Below are positions 18,747-28,205 of a DNA stretch of 64,000 nt, piece by piece. The DNA is taken from the NCBI GenBank assembly GCA_903845365.1, contig CAIMXI010000315.1:1-64000 (forward strand), written 5' to 3'. The notes under the pieces were generated by a model, which searched no databases, had not been told where the DNA came from, and was given only the letters and a program-made list of their open reading frames with translations. The position numbers and the translations under genes were made by a program. This DNA comes from an uncultured Geobacteraceae bacterium (GTDB lineage: Bacteria; Desulfobacterota; Desulfuromonadia; Geobacterales; Pseudopelobacteraceae). Each line of letters starts with the position of its first letter. Position 1 is the first letter of the stretch.

Positions 18747-20024
18747 ATGCCTTTGACAGACGAGCTGGAAAGGCTGTACGCCCGTCGACGTTTTGGTATA
18801 CGACCAGGCGTTGACAGGGTCGGCAGGCTGCTCGAACGTCTTGGCAATCCTGAGAAACAATTCCGCACCATTCATGTTGTAGGCACCAACGGTAAGGGTT
18901 CAACATCTGCCTTTCTCTCCAGCATTCTCGCCCAGGCGGGGCATTCGGTTGCCCAGTTCAGTTCCCCTCATCTGGTACGTTTCACCGAACGGTTCAGAAT
19001 ACAAGGCATGGAATATTCTGCCGAAAAACTGACGCAAAGGCTGAAGAGTGTGCTGGAAGCCGCCCCGGACGAAGCAACTTTTTTTGAGATAACAACGGCA
19101 CTGGCGGCATATATTTTCTGTGAGGAACAGGTTGAATTTGCAATCATGGAAGCTGGGATGGGTGGCCGCTCCGATGCGACAGCCGCCTTTAATGGCGAGT
19201 TGACCGTACTCACCCCGATTGCATTCGATCACGCAGAGTACCTCGGCGCCACTCTCAGGGAGATTGCCACTGAGAAGGCAGGGATCATAAAACCGCGCAC
19301 TTCGGTTATCTCTGCAGAGCAGCCGGGATCTGCCCGCCTCGCGATTGCTCAGCAATGCCGCGCTGCAGCATGTACCTTGACAACAGTCGGCATTGATTTT
19401 TACGCTGCCTGGGCCCCCGATAAGACCCTCACGTATCACGGCTTAAGCCGAACATTGGAGCAACTCACACCAGGCATTCCCGGGCGCTATCAAGCGGTGA
19501 ATGCAGCTCTTGCACTTGCCGCAGCGGAAACCCTTGAAGCAGGCGGAACTAAAATCATTCCCGCAGCTTTCTCAAAAGGAATCACCGGAGCTGACTGGCC
19601 GGGGCGGATGGAGCTGATACCTGGTACGCCGCGACTACTGCTGGATGGCGCTCATAACCCGGCCGGGGCAGCAGCGCTGGCAGAGGCGCTTCAAGATTAC
19701 TCCTTTTCAAGGCTGCTGTTGGTAACCGGCGTCTGTGACGATAAAAATATCGAACAGATATATGCTCCGCTGCTGCCGCTGGTAGATCAAGTGTATACCG
19801 TCACGCCGGCTGTTGAGCGGGCCATGAGAGATGACATTCTGACTCATTTTTTCCGTACACGTGGAGTTGAATCCGAGCCGTGCGGCTCGGTCGTAGGTGG
19901 TGTCGCCAAAGCGCGCAGCCAGGCATCGGAGTCCGATCTCATTTTGGTATGCGGTTCGCTGTTTATTGTTGGTGAAGTTAAAGCATGGCTTGAGCATGTA
20001 GATTATACCGGAATCAGAGGCTGA
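18747..20024 (+). CDS. folC: Bifunctional folylpolyglutamate/dihydrofolate synthase
   Basis: The 425-residue Mur-ligase-type ATPase has the P-loop VGTNGKGST, the FSSPHL loop, EAGMGGRSDATA and the C-terminal-domain motif LLLDGAHNPAGA. It adds glutamate to folates and, in many bacteria, also makes dihydrofolate from dihydropteroate. The start immediately follows the accD stop. The order accD-folC matches many proteobacteria. Confidence 0.95.
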   Translation: MPLTDELERLYARRRFGIRPGVDRVGRLLERLGNPEKQFRTIHVVGTNGKGSTSAFLSSILAQAGHSVAQFSSPHLVRFTERFRIQGMEYSAEKLTQRLKSVLEAAPDEATFFEITTALAAYIFCEEQVEFAIMEAGMGGRSDATAAFNGELTVLTPIAFDHAEYLGATLREIATEKAGIIKPRTSVISAEQPGSARLAIAQQCRAAACTLTTVGIDFYAAWAPDKTLTYHGLSRTLEQLTPGIPGRYQAVNAALALAAAETLEAGGTKIIPAAFSKGITGADWPGRMELIPGTPRLLLDGAHNPAGAAALAEALQDYSFSRLLLVTGVCDDKNIEQIYAPLLPLVDQVYTVTPAVERAMRDDILTHFFRTRGVESEPCGSVVGGVAKARSQASESDLILVCGSLFIVGEVKAWLEHVDYTGIRG

Positions 20025-20032
20025 ACGCTGTA

Positions 20033-22135
20033 ATGAAGCTTATCTATTTTCTTTTTGTACTCTGCTTTGTCATCTGCCGGGCAGCCGTTTGCTCTGCTGC
20101 TCTGCCCCCCGTTGCTGATGGCAACGTACATATCAATGCCGACAATATGAGTCAGGATCTGGCTGTTAAACTGTACAGTGCTGAAGGCAATGTAGTCGTA
20201 CGCTGGCAGGGCCAGACTCTCGTCGCCGACAGCGTCCGTTATGAAGCGACAACACATTTGCTGCACGCAAATGGTTCGGTTGTACTGTCAAAGGATTCTG
20301 CTGTCCTGACCGGTGAATCCCTGGTTGTGAACATCGATACCGGCCGAGCGGAAATTAATCCGGGGCTCTTGAAGGCTCCCCTTTCAGGCGTGGCCGACAT
20401 GGCGAAAAAGCCCGACTCAGCCATAACAATCATGGCGGAAAAGCTTATTCGGTTAAACGAGACCGAGTTTAGTGGAACATCCGCTGAGATAACCTCCTGT
20501 GACTTTCCGGATCCTTTCTGGAAACTTGGCAGCAGCAGCATAAATGCCGAGTTGAACGGATATGCAACGGGAAGAAATGTCATCTTCTACGTAAAAGATG
20601 TTCCGGTTCTCTATCTTCCATGGATGGCCTTTCCGATTCTCGAAGGAAAAACTTCGGGGCTTCTTCGTCCCAAATTCAGTAAATCACAAAAGCTTGGCGT
20701 CCGGCTTGATGTGCCACTCTATCTGGTGATTTCTCCCAGTCAGGATCTTCTGCTGGATATCAATATCATGTCGCTTCGCGGTGTAGGAACCTCGCTCAAT
20801 TATCGCTACATCCGCAAGCGGGGCAGTGAAGGGTTTATAAATACATATCAAATTTACGACAAGATGGAGGATCGATGGCGCTGGAGCCTCTCTCAGGAGC
20901 ATAAAGAGATATTTTCGCCTGGCGCAAACTTGCGTATGGCCGTCAGCGTTAACAGCGACTCTACATTTTTAAACGATTATGGAGAGAACTCTGGCGATTA
21001 CAATCGTCAATCGAGTGACACCATAATCAACACCCTGAATATTTGGCATAATTTTGCCCTGACCTCCTATCTGCGTTATAGCGACAATCTTTATACAAAC
21101 AATAACAACGCCACGCTCCAGACTCTGCCGTCACTTGGCGGCGCAGCGGTAAGACAAGGGCTGTTTTCAGCGCCGTTTTACGTTGATTTCGACGGCACCG
21201 TAGAAAATCTCTATCGGCAGACTGCGCCAAGCGGGCAGCGCCTGCAGATGTTTCCCCGTATCACCATCTACCCGTATAAAAGCGACTCTCTTCAAACAGA
21301 ACTGTATGCCGGACTCCACCTGAGAGGCTATGTAACCGATAATCGCAACAGCAGCAATAACCGCGTGAGCAGCGCCGATCTGCTGCCGGAAGCTGGGGCA
21401 CGCATATCAACAGCTCTGACCAGGGTCTATGATGCCGGACTATCCACATTACAAAAAGTCCGGCACGAAATCATCCCGGAAATACGCTATAATTTTATAC
21501 CGGAGCGGGATCAACAACGACTTCCGTACTATGATTACAACGACCGTATGATCTCACAGAATGCGGGCGCGCTTTCAATAACCAATTTGATTTCCGGGAA
21601 ATTTGTCTCGGGCGAATCAACTGAATATCGTGATATTTCGAGGGTTAAACTGGGTGCGGACTATCTGTTTTCCGGAGAGCGGCGTGACCTGTTAACTCTG
21701 GCTGAAAGTCAGCGCTCCTGGAGTGATCTGATTTTGGAGACCGATACCTGGCTGACTGACATGCTGCGTGTCACTTTTAACACCCGCTATAACCTCTACA
21801 AAAGCTATCTGTCAACAACTGAAGCGGGCATTGATTTTGATGACCGGCAAGGTAATACTCTCGGTGTCGGCTATCAGATGGCTCGATCAACCCCCGGCGG
21901 AGCCGCCACGCCGCCCCAGAATGGCGTTGAATATCTCGAAGGGAGATTCGCAACAAAGCTGATTGCACCCCTCAAGCTTTCCTACTCCATCCGCTACTCG
22001 TTAGACAGCCATGATTTCCTTGAATCGGTATCTTCCGTAGAATATCGCCACAAATGCTGGAGCGTTGATCTTGCCGTCCACCAGCGCCCCGGGAATAATT
22101 CATTTTCGGTACATTTCAATCTGGCCGGACTATAA
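20033..22135 (+). CDS. lptD: LPS-assembly protein LptD
   Basis: The 700-residue protein has a signal peptide (LIYFLFVLCFVICRAAVCSA), an N-terminal OstA/LptA-like jellyroll (VHINADNMSQDL...YSAEGNVVVRW) and a long C-terminal outer-membrane beta barrel with many alternating aromatic strands. The segment VLYLPWMAFPI is characteristic of the LptD family. It inserts lipopolysaccharide into the outer leaflet together with LptE, confirming a Gram-negative envelope. It is the last gene of the trpA-accD-folC-lptD run and ends 10 bp from a convergent methyltransferase gene. Confidence 0.93.
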   Translation: MKLIYFLFVLCFVICRAAVCSAALPPVADGNVHINADNMSQDLAVKLYSAEGNVVVRWQGQTLVADSVRYEATTHLLHANGSVVLSKDSAVLTGESLVVNIDTGRAEINPGLLKAPLSGVADMAKKPDSAITIMAEKLIRLNETEFSGTSAEITSCDFPDPFWKLGSSSINAELNGYATGRNVIFYVKDVPVLYLPWMAFPILEGKTSGLLRPKFSKSQKLGVRLDVPLYLVISPSQDLLLDINIMSLRGVGTSLNYRYIRKRGSEGFINTYQIYDKMEDRWRWSLSQEHKEIFSPGANLRMAVSVNSDSTFLNDYGENSGDYNRQSSDTIINTLNIWHNFALTSYLRYSDNLYTNNNNATLQTLPSLGGAAVRQGLFSAPFYVDFDGTVENLYRQTAPSGQRLQMFPRITIYPYKSDSLQTELYAGLHLRGYVTDNRNSSNNRVSSADLLPEAGARISTALTRVYDAGLSTLQKVRHEIIPEIRYNFIPERDQQRLPYYDYNDRMISQNAGALSITNLISGKFVSGESTEYRDISRVKLGADYLFSGERRDLLTLAESQRSWSDLILETDTWLTDMLRVTFNTRYNLYKSYLSTTEAGIDFDDRQGNTLGVGYQMARSTPGGAATPPQNGVEYLEGRFATKLIAPLKLSYSIRYSLDSHDFLESVSSVEYRHKCWSVDLAVHQRPGNNSFSVHFNLAGL

Positions 22136-22144
22136 ACGAGCAGC

Positions 22145-23131
22145 TCAGCGGTACTCCACTAAAAACAGAAGACGTTTAAAAAATGCTGCCATCTCCACTT
22201 CATCTCCTGTTAAATCGCTGCGCCGGACAGGGGTTACAAAACGTCGCAAAAAACTTCTGATTCGCCCATTCAAAGCCGGATTATCGCTACCGGTACGGGG
22301 AGGAATCCGCACCGTTCCAAAGGTGAAGCAACTGACTGAAGAGACAAGGCAGGGATTCAGAACTATAAAACTGTCTCCGTAATCAGCAGAGGCCGGCTTA
22401 CCTTTGTTGCCAAGGTAGAGAACAAAATTGCCGGGTGATTGACGTTCTTTCTCAAGCACCCTGAGCCGTATAATCTCCTCTGCCGGTTTCTCCAACGCGC
22501 CACGGTGAGCGAATAGGAGCGGTTCCAGTCCGGCTTGAGTGATCATCTCAAGCAATTCATCCACTCGATAGGTATGTACGCATGGGTGAAGCAGGGCATC
22601 AGCGAGACCGGAAGCTGTTGACGCCTCATCGGATGCAGCCAGGAAGTTCGCAAGACGCGATCCTGGCTTGGCTTTCCGAAACAGGTGACGGGCAGTATCG
22701 CTTGAATGTATGCCAAGAGCCCTGAAAGCGCGGCGAATCGACTCCTCTTCGCGTCGGGCGTAACGACTGTAAAGCATGATTCTCAGGATTCCGCCCGGAA
22801 CAAGGTGCCGTGCCAACACTTTCAACCCCGCCAGCGGATCCGTCAGGTGATGCAGAACACCGTAGGAATCTATCAGACCGAAGCGATCACTGATGACATC
22901 AGGCAGAGAGATATCTCCAGAACGAAACGTAACGTTGCGCCTGCCATGCAGCAGACAGTGCCACCGTGCCCGTTGCAGGCTTCTCTCCGAGAGATCAAGC
23001 GCAGTAATCGGAACGTCAGGATTTGCAAGGGCCATCGGGTACGGAGCAAAGGTGCCGCACCCGGCTATCAGTATTTTTTCTGCTTCAACAGGGGGAAGAG
23101 TACTGTTAAAGCGCGCCCAGATGGTTTTCAA
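22145..23131 (-). CDS. Class I SAM-dependent methyltransferase, N-terminus unresolved
   Basis: The SAM-binding core is clear: ILIAGCGTF (motif I), ALDLSERSL (motif II), FGLIDSYGVLHHL (motif IV region) and ALLHPCVHTY downstream. The substrate is unknown. The only conventional start in frame is the TTG at 23131. However, the same frame continues upstream about 33 codons to a TAA at 23233-23231, with convincing coding (YENYPYPSYPLIASVRRC) and no ATG, GTG or TTG. The protein probably begins within that extension at a rare start such as ATC or CTG, or an indel has hidden the start. It is convergent with lptD. Confidence 0.8.
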   Translation of the reverse strand: MKTIWARFNSTLPPVEAEKILIAGCGTFAPYPMALANPDVPITALDLSERSLQRARWHCLLHGRRNVTFRSGDISLPDVISDRFGLIDSYGVLHHLTDPLAGLKVLARHLVPGGILRIMLYSRYARREEESIRRAFRALGIHSSDTARHLFRKAKPGSRLANFLAASDEASTASGLADALLHPCVHTYRVDELLEMITQAGLEPLLFAHRGALEKPAEEIIRLRVLEKERQSPGNFVLYLGNKGKPASADYGDSFIVLNPCLVSSVSCFTFGTVRIPPRTGSDNPALNGRIRSFLRRFVTPVRRSDLTGDEVEMAAFFKRLLFLVEYR

Positions 23132-23363
23132 ATTGAGGGCGTAGGTGTCACAGCGTCGTACTGAGGCGATCAGTGGATAGGACGGATAGGGGTAGTTTTC
23201 ATAATGTGTTTGTACAGGGTTGATTGTATTTTACCAGAGTACCTTCAGCTCAAGTTTTTTGTAGGCTGCAAAAGCAGGTACGCCCTACAAACGAAAAAAA
23301 CGCCGCTCTTCCGGACGAGTCAAACCGGAAAAACGGTGAAGATGTATTTACTCTTACTCTAAT

Positions 23364-23582
23364 TCACCGTTCTCTACATTCTCGAATAAAGCCGACTATT
23401 TCATCAGCAGATAAACCAGCCTGAATACCAGGCACATCAAGCGGAGAGCTTTTCTGCTTCTGCGGTTTGATTACAAACGACTCCCCATTGGGGCGCTTTA
23501 CGATCGCTTGACCTGCCTTTCTTGCGTAATCCAGTACACCCGCAAGATTTTTTTCCGCCTGTGTATAAGTATAAACCTGCAT
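23364..23582 (-). CDS. Phd/YefM-family antitoxin-like protein
   Basis: The 72-residue product begins MQVYTYTQAEKNLAGVLDYA and continues with GQAIVKRPNGESFVIKP, the Phd/YefM DNA-binding fold. It starts three bases after the stop of the upstream PIN gene. Its GGAGGT ribosome site lies inside the PIN coding end, so the two are co-translated. It presumably neutralises the PIN toxin and represses the promoter. Confidence 0.85.
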   Translation of the reverse strand: MQVYTYTQAEKNLAGVLDYARKAGQAIVKRPNGESFVIKPQKQKSSPLDVPGIQAGLSADEIVGFIRECRER

Positions 23583-23585
23583 ATT

Positions 23586-23981
23586 TCAAATTACCTCCAT
23601 TAATTTTATTCCGGCTTGTATCGCTGCCAGCTTTAACCCTTTGTCCAAAGAGAGGAGAGGCGCGTGCAGCTTATGTGCACATACAATGAAATAGGCATCA
23701 TACGCGTAGACACCATGATCCGATGAGACCTGTACCGATTTGCCAAGATCAACATCCACCAGATTGAGAGGAATCTGTTTGTAAATTCTCAACACTTTTT
23801 GAGCGTCATCAAGAGAAAGACGCTTCTGCTTGAACATTGCGGATAATGCATTACCGATTTCCCAATGCAGAGATGCCGGAGCACACAATGTTGCACTCAA
23901 CGTTGCTTCGATAAGAGAGGCTTTTATTGGTTCATTCAGAAGCACTGCAATAATAACTGATGTATCCACAACAATATTCAT
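23586..23981 (-). CDS. PIN-domain ribonuclease toxin (VapC-like)
   Basis: From the internal ATG at 23981 the 131-residue protein reads MNIVVDTSVIIAVLLNEP, with the first PIN Asp (D6). Further acidic residues are the E in LHWEIGNAL, the D in YAYDAYFIV and the D in LLSLDKGL, matching the four-residue metal site of PIN nucleases. The open frame extends upstream, but the extra residues are repeat-like. Gene order is toxin first, the reverse of the usual vapBC arrangement. Confidence 0.88.
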   Translation of the reverse strand: MNIVVDTSVIIAVLLNEPIKASLIEATLSATLCAPASLHWEIGNALSAMFKQKRLSLDDAQKVLRIYKQIPLNLVDVDLGKSVQVSSDHGVYAYDAYFIVCAHKLHAPLLSLDKGLKLAAIQAGIKLMEVI

Positions 23982-24237
23982 AGTTGTTACTCTGCAATCT
24001 GTTTTGTAATACTGAGCAGTCCGTCCCCACTTAGTCCATGGCAACAAGGCGGTACGGCATCTATCTGGTTCCGGGTTATCATATAGCCTCCGTAGTACCT
24101 CGTCAACCTTGAATCTGACCTTGAATCTGTTCTGCTGCTTGAATCTGATCTGCACGAACTAACAGTACCGTCCGAGTCATAAAACACCACATTTTCACCA
24201 TTTTCAACACGAAACATTCTCGCTGTAACGCCTTATG
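23982..24237. other. Intergenic stretch with three copies of CTTGAATCTG
   Basis: No convincing gene. The 10-mer CTTGAATCTG occurs at 24108-24117, 24120-24129 and 24138-24147. This is the upstream region of the PIN/antitoxin pair and could hold its operator, or be a decayed coding repeat. A minus-strand open frame here reads like debris (MFRVENGENVVFYD). Confidence 0.45.
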
Positions 24238-24750
24238 TTATCTGACTTCTTTCCTGATGGTTGATTCTTCCACAATAGCGGTGTACTTGTAGCCGCCGCC
24301 AAAATCCTTGTCTTTCGCAAGTATTCCGCTTACCGTCACAACATCATCCACATCTACCATTTCCTTGGAGGTACAGACAAGATTATGGTTCTTTTTGGCC
24401 TGGTTGCCGGTTCCATCCTGAATATGGATCCAGTTTCGCCCCATGATTCTGGCAGACACCTTGACAACCTTGCCTTTAACGACAACTTTTTTCTTGTCCA
24501 GTTTGGCGCTGTAGGCAAATATTTCTTCGACAGTATAGGCATTTGCGCCGGTAGCTTTGGCTACTGATATTTTCCCATCCCTGGTTGCCGCAGCCGCCTT
24601 GCTCCCCCCGGAAGTACTCTTGCCTTTATAGGTGGTGGCATCCTTAGCGGGAGTGTCATTCACAGCGGCTTTATCGGGCATGGCCGACGCAACCGTTACG
24701 GAAGAGAGTGCAATTACACAGGAAAGTGATAGTAGAAAATTCTTGTTCAT
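24238..24750 (-). CDS. Exported OB-fold (NrfJ-like) protein
   Basis: I chose the ATG at 24750 because an AGAGG site precedes it and a signal peptide follows directly (MNKNFLLSLSCVIALSSVTVASA). The mature part has an Ala/Lys/Gly-rich linker, then an OB-fold domain with VVVKGKVVKVSARIMGRNWI and HIQDGTG, as in NrfJ-like or tRNA-anti-type periplasmic proteins. The molecular function is not known; relatives occur beside cytochrome or reductase genes. Here it stands alone, divergent from hemW. Confidence 0.8.
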   Translation of the reverse strand: MNKNFLLSLSCVIALSSVTVASAMPDKAAVNDTPAKDATTYKGKSTSGGSKAAAATRDGKISVAKATGANAYTVEEIFAYSAKLDKKKVVVKGKVVKVSARIMGRNWIHIQDGTGNQAKKNHNLVCTSKEMVDVDDVVTVSGILAKDKDFGGGYKYTAIVEESTIRKEVR

Positions 24751-24838
24751 AAAACCTCTTTTTTTTGTATTTACCAAGCAGGGTACTGACAGTATCATAC
24801 CTTTTGTTCTCTAGGCACTTAAAATAACAGGAGCCCGC

Positions 24839-25984
24839 ATGTTCAACCGACTCTATATTCATGTGCCGTTCTGTCTTGAAAAATGTCACTACTGCGCTTT
24901 TGTCTCCGAACCCCCAAAAAATAACGAACTTATGGAATATCCGACTCTCCTGATCCGTGAACTGCAACTCAACACAAAAGAAGCCCGACCGCTTGAGTCG
25001 ATTTACTTCGGCGGCGGTACCCCGTCTCTGCTCAAGCCGGAGCAGGTGGCCAAACTACTGGCTGAAATTGCGGGAAAAGTACCTATCCGGAAAGAAGCAG
25101 AAATTACCTTGGAAGCAAACCCTGGCACTGTTGATGAACTCTCTTTGAAGGCGTTCCGCGACGCCGGCATCAACCGAATCTCGCTTGGGGTGCAATCGTT
25201 TGACGACAGTTTTCTCAATAATCTTGGACGAATCCATACGGCAGAACAGTCGCAGCAGGCTTTTCAGGCAGCGCGCAACGCAGGGTTCACGAATGTCAGT
25301 ATTGATCTGATTCACTCACTTCCCGGCCAGAGCATCGATCAGTGGCGAGCTGATCTGCAGCAGGCAGTCAGGCTGAACCCGGAGCATATTTCCATCTACG
25401 GTCTGACGGTGGAAGAGTGCACACCATTTGCGCGTAAATATTCTGCGGACAGCCCTGAATTAGCTGATGAGGATCTTTCGGCAGACATGTTTGAATATAC
25501 CGATGCGTTTCTGACCGAATCAGGTTTTGAGCATTACGAGATCGCCAACTATGCCCGCCCCGGTTACCGGTCACGGCATAATAGCGGCTATTGGCAGCGT
25601 GACGGCTATCTGGGATTGGGTGTCGCGGCGCATTCGTTTCTACTGGAAGGGCATGGAGTCAGATTCAGCAATCCGAGTAGCTTGGAAGAGTATCGACGGG
25701 AAGTGACATCCGGCCAGTTGACAAGGGTTGATGAACAGCGGCTGACGCAGAGCGAGGCCATGGAGGAGTATATGTTTCTCGGATTGCGCCTCGCGGATGG
25801 AGTGAGTTTGCGAGCCTTTGAGCGGGAGTTCGGCACATATCTGAACTCCGTATACGGTGCTGCAGTGGAAGATTTAGCTAAACTCGGGCTGCTCCTGCAG
25901 ACTTACGAAAGAGTAACATTGACACGTCGAGGCATGTTGCTTTCCAATCAGGCGTTTGTATATTTTATTCAAAGCTCTGTTTAA
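24839..25984 (+). CDS. hemW: HemW-like radical SAM protein
   Basis: The 381-residue product starts MFNRLYIHVPFCLEKCHYC. The CxxxCxxC cluster motif (C-LEK-C-HY-C) is shifted as in HemN/HemW, and IYFGGGTPSLL and the HemN C-terminal domain follow. HemW is a heme chaperone delivering heme to respiratory enzymes rather than a true coproporphyrinogen oxidase. It lies convergent with rnr, 12 bp apart. An AGGAG site precedes the ATG. Confidence 0.9.
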   Translation: MFNRLYIHVPFCLEKCHYCAFVSEPPKNNELMEYPTLLIRELQLNTKEARPLESIYFGGGTPSLLKPEQVAKLLAEIAGKVPIRKEAEITLEANPGTVDELSLKAFRDAGINRISLGVQSFDDSFLNNLGRIHTAEQSQQAFQAARNAGFTNVSIDLIHSLPGQSIDQWRADLQQAVRLNPEHISIYGLTVEECTPFARKYSADSPELADEDLSADMFEYTDAFLTESGFEHYEIANYARPGYRSRHNSGYWQRDGYLGLGVAAHSFLLEGHGVRFSNPSSLEEYRREVTSGQLTRVDEQRLTQSEAMEEYMFLGLRLADGVSLRAFEREFGTYLNSVYGAAVEDLAKLGLLLQTYERVTLTRRGMLLSNQAFVYFIQSSV

Positions 25985-25996
25985 CCTTGATCCATA

Positions 25997-28192
25997 TCAT
26001 CGGCGTTTCTTTCCGCCACTTTTCCCTTTTCCCGGTTTCCTCTCACTGCCGCTTCTGCTGCTCCGGCTCCACGCGTCATTCCGTGGCTGAACGCCGGTAA
26101 GACGCTTGCCGCGCAACGGAATGCGCAGATATCCTGCCGAATCGGTTTCTCCTGAAACTGTCGTCAGTTTTACCGGAGAGGAAGCGGTATGAGCCGCCAA
26201 AACAAATTCAATGCGCCGGGTGGCGGGAGTCACCGATGCCACTCTGACCCTTGCTGCATCGCCAATCCGAAAAACCGTTCCGCTGCGACGTCCAATCAGT
26301 GAGTGTTGCTTTTCGGCGTGGCAGTACAGGTCGTCCGTCAGGGTAGTGATATGAACCAATCCCTCTATGAACAGTTCCTCCAACTCTACAAAGAAGCCGA
26401 AATTGGTTACTCCGGTGATGTAGCCGTCAAACTGTTCTCCCACGTGACGCTGCATATACTGGAGTTTTTTCATCTCTACGACATCGCGCTCAGCTTCCAT
26501 GGCGACCCGCTCGCGCTTGCTGGTATGCTCAGCAACCTCTCCGAGGCGTTCAGTGGCGATGGCGAGCTGCCTGGATATACGCTTCCCTTCGACTCCGCTC
26601 ATGGAACGTACTTCTCTCTGAGCGGTGCCGAAGTCGGCCTTCAAAATACGATGTACCACCAGATCAGGATAGCGCCGGATCGGGGAGGTGAAATGGCAGT
26701 AACAGTCTGAAGCCAGACCGAAGTGCCCGACGTTGTCAGAAGCATAGCGAGCCTGTTTCATACAGCGGAGCAGAGAGTAGTTTATCATCCGCTCCTCAGG
26801 TCGGCCATTCGCCTCGGCAAGCAAGCGCTGCAGTTCAAAAGGCTTTACCTTCTCGTCCGCCAGTTTGAATTCGTAGCCGAAACCGTAAACAAATTCCTGA
26901 AAGGCCAGAAGCTTGGCCGGGTCGGGATTCTCATGGACGCGGTAGAGAAAAGGGATACCACGGGAGGTGATATGGCGTGCCACCGCCTCGTTGGCTGCCA
27001 GCATGAATTCCTCAATCAACTGGTGAGCCAGGTTGCGTTCGGCCCGGATAATCCCCTCGGTCAGGCCGGTCGGGCCGATGATAACCTCCGGTTCCGGCAG
27101 GTCGAAATCAATGCTGCCACGCTTTTTGCGCATCGCCATCAGACTCATGGTCAGTTCCTTCATCTCCATAAGCATCGGCAAGACCGGGCGATATTTGTCG
27201 GCAAGTTCATGATCACCGTCGACAATTATCTGCTTAACAATCGTATAGGTTAAGCGGGCCGCACTTTTTATGACGCTGGGGTAAAAGGACGATTCAAGGA
27301 GGGCGCCGGAGCGGTCAAAAAGCATTTCGGCGGTTATTGTAAGGCGTTCTACGTGCGGATTAAGGGAGCAGATACCATTCGAGAGACGTTCCGGCAGCAT
27401 CGGAATACAACGATCCGGGAAGTAGACGGAAGTTCCTCGCAGGTAGGCTTCACGATCCAGCGGACTATCTTTTCGTACATAATGCGAAACATCGGCAATC
27501 GAAACCCACAACCTGAAATTTTCACCATCACGGCGCAGGGAGACGGCATCGTCAAAGTCGCGAGCCGTTTCGCCGTCGATGGTTACAGTGACCATTGAAC
27601 GCAAGTCGACCCGTCCCTTCAGCTCATCATTAGATACCGTATCGGCAATTTTTTCAGCCTCGGCAAGTACATCAGAGCCAAAAACGTGCGGCAGTTCGAA
27701 GCGACGAATGATCGACTGTATCTCAACTTCCGGGTCATCCGGCCATCCGAGAACCTCAACTATTTTGCCCTCGGCAGGTCGCCCGCCAATTGGGTATGCC
27801 GTCAGCTCCGCCACAACTTGATGCCCGTTTTGAGCTGAGCCCCGATTTTTAGTCGAGATGTTTATGGCAAGATTGAGGCGATGATCCTCGGGTATTACTA
27901 CTGCGCCGCTTCTGGTCTCCTCGTAGCGCCCGACAATACGGCTTGTCGCACGTTCGATAACTGCTACAACCTGTCCATCAAGCTTGTTCCCCCCCATGCG
28001 GCTTGGAGAAGAACTGGCCTCTACCAGATCACCATGCAACGCCCCCTTAAGGAATTTTGACGGGATAAAGATGTCCTCGCCACCGCCATCAGGAGTCACA
28101 AAGCCATAGCCATCGCGATGTACCGAAATTCGCCCCCGGGTGGTTTTTATTTTTCCCCTCAGGCTGTAACCACTCTTTTTGGTAACTTTCAT
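25997..28192 (-). CDS. rnr: Ribonuclease R
   Basis: The product has a cold-shock domain (GYGFVTPDGGGEDIFIP), an RNB exonuclease domain with TIDGETARDFDDAVSL (metal-binding Asp cluster), an S1 domain (QFDGYITGVTNFGFFVEL) and a basic C-terminal tail (KPGKGKSGGKKRR). It degrades structured RNA 3' to 5'. I chose MKVTKKSG (28192). An in-frame ATG at 28225 would overlap the end of the HD-GYP gene. The order kinase, HD-GYP, rnr is compact and probably co-transcribed. Confidence 0.94.
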   Translation of the reverse strand: MKVTKKSGYSLRGKIKTTRGRISVHRDGYGFVTPDGGGEDIFIPSKFLKGALHGDLVEASSSPSRMGGNKLDGQVVAVIERATSRIVGRYEETRSGAVVIPEDHRLNLAINISTKNRGSAQNGHQVVAELTAYPIGGRPAEGKIVEVLGWPDDPEVEIQSIIRRFELPHVFGSDVLAEAEKIADTVSNDELKGRVDLRSMVTVTIDGETARDFDDAVSLRRDGENFRLWVSIADVSHYVRKDSPLDREAYLRGTSVYFPDRCIPMLPERLSNGICSLNPHVERLTITAEMLFDRSGALLESSFYPSVIKSAARLTYTIVKQIIVDGDHELADKYRPVLPMLMEMKELTMSLMAMRKKRGSIDFDLPEPEVIIGPTGLTEGIIRAERNLAHQLIEEFMLAANEAVARHITSRGIPFLYRVHENPDPAKLLAFQEFVYGFGYEFKLADEKVKPFELQRLLAEANGRPEERMINYSLLRCMKQARYASDNVGHFGLASDCYCHFTSPIRRYPDLVVHRILKADFGTAQREVRSMSGVEGKRISRQLAIATERLGEVAEHTSKRERVAMEAERDVVEMKKLQYMQRHVGEQFDGYITGVTNFGFFVELEELFIEGLVHITTLTDDLYCHAEKQHSLIGRRSGTVFRIGDAARVRVASVTPATRRIEFVLAAHTASSPVKLTTVSGETDSAGYLRIPLRGKRLTGVQPRNDAWSRSSRSGSERKPGKGKSGGKKRR

Positions 28193-28205
28193 TGCTCTAA
28201 CTATT

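Noticed and set aside
26303-27253. Plus-strand open frames of 135 and 176 codons
   Set aside because: Both are shadows of rnr in a GC-balanced coding region and have no protein-like motifs.
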